Source: CBDFJH01 sp965198095 (GTDB lineage: Bacteria; Latescibacterota; UBA2968; GCA-2709665). From it: DNA of 64,000 bases. The first letter of the stretch is position 1. Every line of letters starts with the position of its first letter. The notes under the pieces are model-generated. The model searched no databases, was not told the DNA's origin, and worked only from the letters and a program-made list of their open reading frames with translations. Shown piece after piece: positions 18,792 to 27,104 of the stretch. Position numbers and translations under genes: made by a program. The DNA lies in assembly GCA_965198095.1 (NCBI GenBank), contig OZ240239.1:186001-250000 (forward strand), given 5' to 3'.

Positions 18792-21296
18792 TTAGATCGG
18801 CGTTATGTTAAAATCTTCCAAGATCACCTTGGAGATCCCGTTTCCGTAGGCCATCCCGAAGACACCCACATCCTGGGCATCCGCGGTGTTCTCCAGGACA
18901 TAACGGCCTCTGAGAATCCGATCGGACCCCTTCCTCGCCCGGTTGTCCTGCCAGTGCTCGCCATCCTCGCTGACGTAGGCCCCGAAGTCCTTGCCTCGTC
19001 TCTCGATCTTCAACCAGAAAGGGATGCGACTTACGGCCCATCCGCTACCATCTACCGGGTCGAATTTTCCATCCCCGTCGACGTCGACACAAAAAATCAG
19101 GAATCCGCCGTACTTGATCACGCGGAAATACTTGGCGAAACCCGCAGACCCGTCGTCCGTCATCACGTTTCGTGCAACCAGACCCGCGCCCGCATATTCC
19201 CCCGTATGGTTGTCCTGATGGATCAAACGGCAGACCGCCGTGTAATCACCCACAATCCGGGGAAGGTAGACAACCGCGTGCTGCTCGAATGTTCCACGCT
19301 CCCCGCCCGCGTGAATCTCGATGCGACCGTCGTGATGGTATAGGAATCGCCCCTCCGTGTTTGCATACGTGTAATACTCCAAGGGAGGATAATCTCCTAC
19401 CTTGAGCGGAAGTAAAGACGCGACGCCTTTGAAATCTTCGAAGGTCACAAAAGAAAATTCTCCCGGTTCCAGCGAGATCTCCTCCTTCAACCTATGCCCG
19501 GATGCCTCCAGCATCACCTCCGCCACGCCGCGCTTCCCACCGACGTTCCGAACCGGGACCTTCACCCACGAAGCCTCAGGCTTGCCCTCTTCCAGATGCA
19601 GTTCAATCGGCCCGGGATACGTGAGCGTGCAAGGCGTCTCTCGAACGGTTACGGTCTCCGGCACGCCGCCCACCTGCATCGCGTGTCTTCCGGACCGATA
19701 GATCGGTTCCGTCTCAAACGCGACCGCCCTGCACTCCCCCGGCCCGAGAAACACCCACCGCCCACCCAGGGTCTTGCCATCCTCGGTCACCTTCAGCAGA
19801 AACGCACCCGCGCCCCCCTCGTTCCGGAGCCTGACCTTGATCGCAAGTGCCGTCCCGGGATCGATCTCCCTCTCCATCTCCAGAACAGAGCTCGAAATAC
19901 GGTCGGCTACAGGTCGAACCTCACCTGAAATCGCCTCCCACCCGGCAAAAGAGGCCTCAGATGCATCCTGAAAGTCGTTGTCCAGAAACCGGATATCCGA
20001 CACGCCCCCTTCCCCAACTCGGAGAAACGCATTGACGTCTTCCGCCGTGCAACCCCGGATCTCCACATCTGAAGCGTTCCCGATCCTCACCACACAGTCA
20101 CGCACCGCCTCACCCTTTATCGATACCCCGTCCCAGGTAAACCCATCTGCCCGGTCCACCTCCACAACGCGCTCCAACGGCTCCCGGAGATCCAACGTCA
20201 CATCCCGGACCATCAGGTTCTTCGTGTCCAAACAGGACAGCCATTTCGTCATGCCGCTCCGGGAATGAATGAAGCGGGAGTTCTTGATCGCAACGTTGCT
20301 GATCGAGACTTGCTTGGTCCCGTGGATCCTCGACGGCTCGCGCATGCCCGAAACAAGCAGATTGTCGAAAACAAGATCCGAGACCGCCGCCTCATCCACA
20401 CCCATCGTTGTGATGTCAATTGCATTCCACGTGTCTCGTACGACGACGTTTGAAAACACCACGTTTTCAATGATCCGTTCCTTGTTCTCCTTCAGCTTGG
20501 GACGCATGAGCTGGATCGCAAACATGCTTTGTACGTTTTCAAAGATGCAGTTCGACACCAGGATGTTCCTGAAAACCCCGGCCGTCGCCGTCCCGATCTT
20601 GATCGCCGGATGTGTCCCGCACTTCCCCACATTCCGAATCGTGGTGTTGGAGATCACCACGTCCTCTGTCACATTCTTGTATCCGGAAGTGTTCTTGATG
20701 CACAGCGGGTCGTCATAGGTCCGATCGATCACGCAGCCGTCGTAGAGAACCCGCCTGCAGCTCTCGGTGGTGAAACCACCGTTGTCGCAATCCCGTGCGT
20801 TAACGCCCAGGATCCGGACGTCGTCGCATTCGACAAAGGTCGTGCACCACCCTGGACTACGAATGACTGAGATGTCTCGAACCGTCACATCTTTGCAACC
20901 CTCGAACAGGATCGTCATCGGACCTCGATTGCCGTCTTCACGAGCCGCATCGTTTCCGTCGATCACGCCCGGTCCGCATATCGTCACATCGTGCAGGTCG
21001 ATGCCCCGAACGAAGTAGCCCGCACAACTGGCCACTCCGCAATACTCCTTGTCGTCCGTAAACGCACCATAATCAGACATCTTCTTGCTCCCGAGCAGCA
21101 CCGCCCCCTGACCAACCTCGAACGTCATGTTGCTTTTCAAATAGAGGGTCGAGCACAGGTAACGACCCGCAGGAAGGGTGACCACGCCGCCACCTGCCTC
21201 GGCACACGCGTCGATCGTCTTCTGAATCGCCGCCGTATCCAGCGTGACCCCATCACCCTTCGCCCCGAACGCCCTCACATTATAGACAGTCGACAC
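18792..21296 (-). CDS. GH28-like right-handed beta-helix protein, copy 2
   Basis: An 834-aa protein with a GTG start (VSTVYNVRAFGAKGDGVT) behind GAGGAAGGGGG. Residues ~1-75 are the classic pectate-lyase-3/polygalacturonase entry (FGAKGDG, GGGVVTLPAGRYL), followed by parallel beta-helix repeats to about residue 430 rich in I-x-N/V-x-N strings. The rest is a C-terminal extension: a middle beta-rich region, then a LamG/concanavalin-like module (FLYHHDGRIEIHAGG, DGDGKFDPVDG). GH28 catalytic Asp pairs cannot be assigned with certainty. No signal peptide. It is a recent duplicate of the gene at 21399-23951. It probably acts on a polyuronate or other acidic glycan (family inference). Confidence 0.82.
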   Translation of the reverse strand: MSTVYNVRAFGAKGDGVTLDTAAIQKTIDACAEAGGGVVTLPAGRYLCSTLYLKSNMTFEVGQGAVLLGSKKMSDYGAFTDDKEYCGVASCAGYFVRGIDLHDVTICGPGVIDGNDAAREDGNRGPMTILFEGCKDVTVRDISVIRSPGWCTTFVECDDVRILGVNARDCDNGGFTTESCRRVLYDGCVIDRTYDDPLCIKNTSGYKNVTEDVVISNTTIRNVGKCGTHPAIKIGTATAGVFRNILVSNCIFENVQSMFAIQLMRPKLKENKERIIENVVFSNVVVRDTWNAIDITTMGVDEAAVSDLVFDNLLVSGMREPSRIHGTKQVSISNVAIKNSRFIHSRSGMTKWLSCLDTKNLMVRDVTLDLREPLERVVEVDRADGFTWDGVSIKGEAVRDCVVRIGNASDVEIRGCTAEDVNAFLRVGEGGVSDIRFLDNDFQDASEASFAGWEAISGEVRPVADRISSSVLEMEREIDPGTALAIKVRLRNEGGAGAFLLKVTEDGKTLGGRWVFLGPGECRAVAFETEPIYRSGRHAMQVGGVPETVTVRETPCTLTYPGPIELHLEEGKPEASWVKVPVRNVGGKRGVAEVMLEASGHRLKEEISLEPGEFSFVTFEDFKGVASLLPLKVGDYPPLEYYTYANTEGRFLYHHDGRIEIHAGGERGTFEQHAVVYLPRIVGDYTAVCRLIHQDNHTGEYAGAGLVARNVMTDDGSAGFAKYFRVIKYGGFLIFCVDVDGDGKFDPVDGSGWAVSRIPFWLKIERRGKDFGAYVSEDGEHWQDNRARKGSDRILRGRYVLENTADAQDVGVFGMAYGNGISKVILEDFNITPI

Positions 21297-21316
21297 GGTG
21301 AACCCCCTTCCTCACG

Positions 21317-21358
21317 AAAAAAAATGGGCGGCGCCTCGAGGTGAACGCCGGAAGGCCC
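21317..21358 (-). terminator. Possible intrinsic terminator between beta-helix genes
   Basis: On the minus strand GGGC, a five-base bulge, then GGCG, a 12-base loop, CGCC and GCCC are followed by A and a run of eight T. The right-arm pairing is contiguous and the T run is perfect. It lies between the two beta-helix genes, about 20 bases before the start of the second. Confidence 0.4.
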
Positions 21359-21398
21359 TGGAAGCGGACCGTCCCTTCGCGGCCAAGCCTTGAAATCC

Positions 21399-23951
21399 TT
21401 AGACTGGAGTAACACTGAAGTCTTCTAAGATCACCTTGGAGATCCCATTTCCATAGGCCAACCCGAAGACACCCACATCCTGTGTATCCGCTGTGTTCTC
21501 CAGGACATAATGGCCTCTCAGAATCCGATTTGCCCCCTCCACCGCCTGGTTCTCCACCCAGTGCTCGCCGTCCTCACTGACGTAGGCCCGGAAGTCCTTG
21601 CCTCGCTTCTCGAGTTTGAACCAGAAAGGGATGCGACCTCCGACCCATCCCCCGCCATGTCCCGGGTCAAATTTTCCGTCCCCGTCAATGTCGCCAAGAA
21701 AAAGCATGAATCCGCCGTACTTGATCACGCGGAAATATTTGGCGAAACCCGCAGAACCATCGTCCGTCATCACGTTTCGTGCAACCAGACCCGCGCCCGC
21801 ATATTCCCCCGTATGGTTGTCCTGATGGATCAAACGGCAGACCGCCGTGTAATCACCCACAATCCGGGGAAGGTAGACAACTGCGTGCTGCTCGAACGTC
21901 CCACGCTCCCCGCCCGCGTGAATCTCGATGCGACCGTCGTGATGGTATAGGAATCGCCCTTCCGTATTTGCATACGTGTAATACTCCAAGGGGGGATAAT
22001 CTCCTACCTTGAGCGGAAGTAAAGACGCGACGCCTTTGAAATTTTGGAAGGTCACAAAAGAAAATTCTCCCGGTTCCAGCGAGATCTCCTCCTTCAACCT
22101 ATGCCCGGATGCCTCCAGAATCACCTCCGCCACGCCGCGCTTCCCACCGACGTTCCGAACCGGGACCTTCACCCACGAAGCCTCGGGCCTACCCTCTTCC
22201 AATCGCAGTTCCAATGGCCCGGGATACGTGAGCGTGCAAAGCGTCTCTCGAACGGTTACGGTCTCCGGCACGCCGCCCACCCGCATCGCGTGTCTTCCGG
22301 ACCGATAGATCGGTTCCGTCTCAAACGCGACCGTCCTGCACTCCCCCGGTCCAAGAAACACCCACCGTCCACCCAGGATCTTGCCATCCTCGGTCACCTT
22401 CAGCAGAAACGCACCCGCGCTCCCCTCGTTCCGGAGCCTGACCTTGATCGTAAGTGCCGTCCCGGGATCGATCTCTCTCTCCATCTCCAGAACAGAGCTC
22501 GAAATACGGTCGGCTACAGGTCGAACCTCACCTGAAATCGCGTCCCAACCGGCAAAAGAGGCCTCAGATACATCCTGAAAGTCGTTGCCCAGAAACCGGA
22601 TATCCGACAGGCCCCCTTCCCCAACCTGAAGAAACGCATTGACGTCTTTCGCCGTGCAATCTCGGATCTCCACATCTGAAGCGTTCCCGATCCTAACCAC
22701 ACAGTCACGCACGGCCTCACTCCGTATCGATACCCCGTCCCAGGTAAACCCATCTGTCCGGTCCACCTCCACGACGCGCTCCAACGGCTCCCGGAGATCG
22801 AACGTCACATCCCGGACCATCAGGTTCTTTGTGTTCAAACAAGACAGCCATTTCATCATGCTGCTCCGGGAATGAACAAAGCGGGAGTTCTTGATCGCAA
22901 CGTTGCTGATCGAGACTTGCCTGCTCCCGTGGATCCTCGACGGCTCGCGCATGCCGGAAACAAGCAAATTGTCGAAAAGAAGATCCGAGACAGCCGCCTC
23001 ATCCACGCCCATCGTCGTGATGTCAATCGCATTCCGCGCGTCTCGTACGATGACGTTTGAAAACATCACATTTTCAATGATCCGTTCCTTGGTCTTCTTC
23101 AGCTTGGGACGCATGAGCTGGATCTGGAACATCGGCCCTACGTTTTCGAAGATGCAGTTCGAGACCTGGATGTTTCGGAAAACACCCGCGGTGTCCGTGC
23201 CGATCTTGAACGCCGGATGCTTCGCGTTGCGGATCGTCGTATTGGTAATGAGGACATCTTCGACGACGTCTTTGTAGAACGAGGGACGCTCGGGCCTGCC
23301 TTCGTTCTTGAGGGAGAGGGGGTCGTCACCGCTATTTTCGATCACACAGCCGTCAATGAGCACCCGCCGGCAGCTTATGATGTAGATACCATCCGCGAAG
23401 CTATCGCGGATCTTTATGCCCAGGATGCGGATATCCTCACATTCGAGAAAGCCCGTGTTCTCTGATGGAGACCGAACAACGGTTATATCTCGAAGCGTGA
23501 CGTTTCGGCAACCTTCGAAGAAAATCGTGCGCGCACCTCGACTGCCGTCTTCACGAGCCTCCTCGTTTCCATCGATCACGCCCGGTCCGCATATCGTCAC
23601 GTCCTGAAGGCCGATGCCCCGAATGAAGAAACCCACACAACCAGCCGCAAGGAGTCTTGCAGCGTGGCTGTTTGCGCGGGCTACTTCATTTCCGTAAAAC
23701 TCCTTGTCGTCCGAAAATGCACCATAATCAGACAGATTCTTGCTCCCAAGCAGCACCGCTCCCTGGCCTAGCTCAAACGTCATGTTGCTTCTCAAATAGA
23801 GGGTCGAGCATAGATAAGTACCTGGGGGAAGGGTGACCACGCCTCCTCCTGCCCCGGCACACGCGTCGATCGTCTTCTGAATCGCCTCCGTATCCAGCGT
23901 GACCCCATCACCCTTTGCCCCGAACTCCCTCACATTATAGACAGTCGACAC
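21399..23951 (-). CDS. GH28-like right-handed beta-helix protein, copy 1
   Basis: An 850-aa protein when started at the GTG that matches copy 2 (VSTVYNVREFGAKGDG), preceded by AAGGGGAAGGGG. The open frame extends 61 codons further upstream to 24134, but that part is not conserved and looks non-coding. The build is as in copy 2: beta-helix, beta-rich middle, LamG-like end. It carries an extra segment near residue 130 (YGNEVARANSHAARLLAAGC). The C-terminal half is almost identical in DNA to copy 2, while the helix loops differ (ENTGFLECEDIRILGIKIRDS against GWCTTFVECDDVRILGVNARD). No signal peptide. Polyuronate lyase/hydrolase is likely by fold only. Confidence 0.82.
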   Translation of the reverse strand: MSTVYNVREFGAKGDGVTLDTEAIQKTIDACAGAGGGVVTLPPGTYLCSTLYLRSNMTFELGQGAVLLGSKNLSDYGAFSDDKEFYGNEVARANSHAARLLAAGCVGFFIRGIGLQDVTICGPGVIDGNEEAREDGSRGARTIFFEGCRNVTLRDITVVRSPSENTGFLECEDIRILGIKIRDSFADGIYIISCRRVLIDGCVIENSGDDPLSLKNEGRPERPSFYKDVVEDVLITNTTIRNAKHPAFKIGTDTAGVFRNIQVSNCIFENVGPMFQIQLMRPKLKKTKERIIENVMFSNVIVRDARNAIDITTMGVDEAAVSDLLFDNLLVSGMREPSRIHGSRQVSISNVAIKNSRFVHSRSSMMKWLSCLNTKNLMVRDVTFDLREPLERVVEVDRTDGFTWDGVSIRSEAVRDCVVRIGNASDVEIRDCTAKDVNAFLQVGEGGLSDIRFLGNDFQDVSEASFAGWDAISGEVRPVADRISSSVLEMEREIDPGTALTIKVRLRNEGSAGAFLLKVTEDGKILGGRWVFLGPGECRTVAFETEPIYRSGRHAMRVGGVPETVTVRETLCTLTYPGPLELRLEEGRPEASWVKVPVRNVGGKRGVAEVILEASGHRLKEEISLEPGEFSFVTFQNFKGVASLLPLKVGDYPPLEYYTYANTEGRFLYHHDGRIEIHAGGERGTFEQHAVVYLPRIVGDYTAVCRLIHQDNHTGEYAGAGLVARNVMTDDGSAGFAKYFRVIKYGGFMLFLGDIDGDGKFDPGHGGGWVGGRIPFWFKLEKRGKDFRAYVSEDGEHWVENQAVEGANRILRGHYVLENTADTQDVGVFGLAYGNGISKVILEDFSVTPV

Positions 23952-24273
23952 GGTGAACCCCTTCCCCTTGAACAAAAACGCGAGCAACTCCTTGACCGCC
24001 AGCAAAGAGCGGCCTACGTGCGGAGGATCGAGAGACGCACTCGCGACGTAAACTCCGGCACACCCCTCGCGCACCGACCTTGACGGGGAACAGCGCCCCA
24101 GCCTTCGGCCCGTTTTCGGCCTTTTCGTGGCCATTGGCTGTGGTCACGTAATTTTCCGAATAGTCGCCCCCTCCAAAGGTCACGCCGGAAACTATGGACT
24201 CGTTTCCTTTTCGCGCCTTGACCAAATCGGCCGACGGCTTCATCAGCCAGATCCATCGCTCGCCGCAACCCCA
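23952..24273 (-). other. 322-base region without a supported gene
   Basis: This lies between the sialidase stop and the beta-helix start. Two minus-strand frames remain open across most of it. One contains FGGGDYSENYVTTANGHEKA, which looks somewhat protein-like, but it has no homologue that I recognise and no start signal. I see no promoter, hairpin or repeat. It may be decayed coding sequence. Confidence 0.3.
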
Positions 24274-25524
24274 TCACGGCTGCCAGATCACCGCAGATAC
24301 GTGGCTCAGCCCGATCAGATTTCCTCTTGCCTCGGCGTCGCGCCAGGTATAACTCACCGGGTGCATCACCACGGTCAATACCTGGCCGTCGCCCATCAGG
24401 ACCGACTGCGGGCTGTGCATCTCCCCCGTCGTACCGCGAAACAGAATGATGCGGCGCGCCCACTCCCACGTCCGTCCGTGGTCGTGACTGAACACCGCCT
24501 CGTGCCCATGATAGATTCGCCCGTCCAACTCGCCGACCCGTGCGGCATAGGTCATCATGATGCGGCCGTCAGGAAAAGTGATCAGGCTGTGGTGGACGTG
24601 GCCGTAAAGCGAATGGACCGCCGGGTCGGACCAGGTCTTACCGTCGTCTGTTGAGTACGCGGTCACGATGCTCCGCCATTTGTCCGTGGGCTCGGGGATG
24701 CCCTCACGCGCAACGCGGAACGAAGCGACGAGGTCGTCGTTCCTCGCGCGGGTCATCGATGCTTCGGAGCTCCGAAACGTGTCAGGAATGAACGTCGGCT
24801 CGCCCCAGAAGTGCTCCTTGAAGTTGTAAGGACGCACAACTGTCTGTGTGCGGTGTCCGTTGCTCTTGGTCACGTAAAACACGAACCTGATGGTATCGCC
24901 TTCCCGCGGGAAATTCATCGCCGCATCGGTATAGACATCACGCCCGTCGGGAAGTCTGGGAACCGGCTCTGGTTCGGACCAGGTCGCGCCCGCATCATCG
25001 CTGAACCACAGACAGTAGGACCCGACGCCAAAGCCTGTGTGTCCACGCAGCATCAGCCTGGAACCGCCCAGGTACATCGGCGTCGTGCGATAGCCCGCGA
25101 TGCGTCGCGGCTGGCTCCACGACAGACCGTTGTCCGTCGAGAAAAGGATCACCTCCGTTCGTGCCCCTTCGTTGAGGTACTGGGCCCCTTCCTCTTCCCC
25201 GACCTCCATCTCGCCTGAAAGCGCGACGCTCAGCGTCAGCACCAGTCTGCCGTCATCCATGCGGCAAAGGCCAGGATACTTGGGCGAGTTCTGCAGAAAC
25301 GAATATCCGATGCCTTCCTGGTAGCTTGACCCCTGAGGGTCGTTACGCCGCACGACAACCGGCGAAACGGTCGAGATCACACGCGACGGCATGAAGTTTC
25401 CGTCAGACCCTGTTCGATGGTCGTTAACAACGGCCTCCAGTGGAAGCGTGTGCATCACGTCGTTCGTCAGCACGTCCTTGTTGTCAGACCCGTGAATCGA
25501 TGATACCCGCGGCGACTCGGACAT
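24274..25524 (-). CDS. Sialidase/BNR-repeat family protein (diverged type)
   Basis: A 416-aa propeller protein with four Asp boxes: STDNGLSWSQP (~130), SDDAGATWSEPE (~180), STDDGKTWSDP (~290) and SHDHGRTWEWA (~345). That is the expected number for an exo-alpha-sialidase-fold protein. An RPYNFKEHFWGEPTF stretch is unique to this copy within the window, and it is only distantly related to the three sialidases at 55-63 kb. The ATG has GAGGAG 10 bases upstream and a TTGACA-containing promoter candidate further upstream. No signal peptide. True sialidase activity is not assured; many such proteins act on other glycosides or only bind. Confidence 0.82.
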   Translation of the reverse strand: MSESPRVSSIHGSDNKDVLTNDVMHTLPLEAVVNDHRTGSDGNFMPSRVISTVSPVVVRRNDPQGSSYQEGIGYSFLQNSPKYPGLCRMDDGRLVLTLSVALSGEMEVGEEEGAQYLNEGARTEVILFSTDNGLSWSQPRRIAGYRTTPMYLGGSRLMLRGHTGFGVGSYCLWFSDDAGATWSEPEPVPRLPDGRDVYTDAAMNFPREGDTIRFVFYVTKSNGHRTQTVVRPYNFKEHFWGEPTFIPDTFRSSEASMTRARNDDLVASFRVAREGIPEPTDKWRSIVTAYSTDDGKTWSDPAVHSLYGHVHHSLITFPDGRIMMTYAARVGELDGRIYHGHEAVFSHDHGRTWEWARRIILFRGTTGEMHSPQSVLMGDGQVLTVVMHPVSYTWRDAEARGNLIGLSHVSAVIWQP

Positions 25525-25555
25525 ATTAACGCTCCTCGACTTGGAGGGTCATACC

Positions 25556-25591
25556 GCGGCCAAACATGGCCGCCCACACGGAGGCTGTCAA
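25556..25591 (-). promoter_or_regulatory. Candidate promoter overlapping a perfect palindrome
   Basis: On the minus strand a perfect TTGACA (25586-25591) is followed after 17 bases by CATGTT (25563-25568), about 40 bases before the sialidase ATG. The -10 lies inside the inverted repeat GCGGCCA-AACA-TGGCCGC (25556-25573), which could be an operator. The rest of the 268-base divergent spacer to 25793 shows only the SD of the next gene. Confidence 0.35.
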
Positions 25592-25792
25592 GCGATAAGT
25601 CCCCATTCTGCTGCGGGCCATTTTTTACGTGCGCGTCGTCCAACGGACGTCCATATTAGGCCCAATGGCGGATCGAGATGACCCGGCATCGTCTGGGGGA
25701 ATCGAGCCGCCACGATTTTCCGCCGGATCAAAGCCGGGAGGCCATGGGCAGTTCGCTCCCTGCCTCACAGATCGATCGAGGAGGACGACTGA

Positions 25793-26968
25793 ATGTCGAA
25801 CAGGTATCGCGTAGGTATCATCGGATGCGGCAGCATTGCCGGTCATCACGCAAGGGGCTATCTGAGCGTGCCGGGGATGGAGGTTGTGGCCGCCACTGAC
25901 GTTCAGGAAACGATCTCACGGGAATTCCAGAAGACATTCTCCGTGCCGGCCGTGTATTCGGACGCCGAGGAAATGCTCCGGAAGGAGTCGCTGGATGTCG
26001 TCAGCATATGCACGTGGCATCTCCTGCACGCGCCTCAGACGATCCTGGCGGCGGGGCACGGCGTAAAGGCGGTGCTGTGTGAAAAACCGATGGCTGCCTG
26101 TCTGTCCGAGGCGGACCGGATGGTCGATGCTTGTTCAAAGAGTGCCACAAAGCTGGCCATCGCGCATCAGCGTCGCTTTTACCCCGGGTGGACAGAGGGG
26201 CGCCGGCTGATTTCCGAAGGGGCGATCGGTCGGCCTCTGCTCGCGACCAGCGAGGTGGGAGACGGTCTGCTCAACTGCGGCAGTCACGTGATAGACGCGA
26301 CGCGCTACCTGCTGGGGGATCCGACGACCGAATGGGTGATGGGCGCCCTCGAGCGCAAGACGAATCGATGGGAGCGTTCCGTCCCGATCGAGGATTGCTG
26401 CCTCGGGCTGATGCAGTTCGCGGGCGGGGCGCAGGGCCTTGTCCAGGTGGACCTCACGTCGAGCTGGAGCGTCAACCGCCTGAGGGTGCAGGGATCAGAG
26501 GGGATGCTGACCGTCGGTCCGAATCAGGTTCAGGTCATGAACATGAACACCGGCGCCCGGGAGACTCGCGATACGCCCTGGAACAGGGAGATCGCGACCT
26601 TGGCAAAGGAGGCCGGAACGGAGGGCCGTGAGCCGTGGGTCGCCCAGGCACGTGAGCTCAAGGCCTGGTTGGACGGGAAAACGGATTACCGCTGCCGCGG
26701 CCTTGAAGCGCGTCAAACCACGGAGATCATGATGGCCGTCTACCAGTCGGCGCGAAGCCACAGCGTGATCAGAATGCCGCTTGCGGTGGAGGATTACCCG
26801 CTGTCGCTGATGATCGACGAAGGAAAGCTCCCTGCGCAATATCCGGAGGAATACGACATTCGATCGCGCAAGTGGCGGCACTGGAAGCACCGCCAGGCCT
26901 ATGACAGATTACGGAGAGCGGGTGTGCCGCATCCGCAGATCATGGCGACGATCCTCAAGGAAACCTGA
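25793..26968 (+). CDS. Gfo/Idh/MocA family oxidoreductase
   Basis: A 391-aa NAD(P)-dependent sugar or inositol dehydrogenase-type protein. The N-terminal Rossmann motif is VGIIGCGSIAGHH and the conserved EKP lies in AVLCEKPMAACLSEA near residue 97. The C-terminal substrate domain includes HQRRFYPGWTEGRRL, and the end (YDRLRRAGVPHPQ) is extended beyond the usual ~340-360 aa. The start has GAGGAGGACGACTG before the ATG. It stands alone on the plus strand, divergent from the BNR sialidase gene, so it may oxidise a sugar released by the neighbouring enzymes (inference). Confidence 0.92.
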   Translation: MSNRYRVGIIGCGSIAGHHARGYLSVPGMEVVAATDVQETISREFQKTFSVPAVYSDAEEMLRKESLDVVSICTWHLLHAPQTILAAGHGVKAVLCEKPMAACLSEADRMVDACSKSATKLAIAHQRRFYPGWTEGRRLISEGAIGRPLLATSEVGDGLLNCGSHVIDATRYLLGDPTTEWVMGALERKTNRWERSVPIEDCCLGLMQFAGGAQGLVQVDLTSSWSVNRLRVQGSEGMLTVGPNQVQVMNMNTGARETRDTPWNREIATLAKEAGTEGREPWVAQARELKAWLDGKTDYRCRGLEARQTTEIMMAVYQSARSHSVIRMPLAVEDYPLSLMIDEGKLPAQYPEEYDIRSRKWRHWKHRQAYDRLRRAGVPHPQIMATILKET

Positions 26969-27050
26969 GGGTGTGTCGGGTCGGATCGGCTGGCGATGGA
27001 TTCACGAGGCGAGGTGTCAACGCATCCTTGTGACCTACGCTTTGGCCGCC

Positions 27051-27092
27051 GAGATACGAAATTCCGCAATCCCAAATCCGCAATACGCAATC
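27051..27092. repeat. Intergenic repeat, GATACGAA plus CCGCAAT types
   Basis: GAGATACGAA is followed at once by ATTCCGCAATCCCAAATCCG and CAATACGCAAT, 13 bases beyond the stop codon of the minus-strand FG-GAP gene. This combines two of the spacer-repeat types seen elsewhere in the window. The rest of the 136-base spacer is featureless. Confidence 0.65.
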
Positions 27093-27104
27093 GAATGACC
27101 TGGC

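Noticed and set aside
23952..24134. 61-codon N-terminal extension of the first beta-helix protein
   Set aside because: Not conserved in the paralogue; the shared GTG with a purine-rich SD is a better start.
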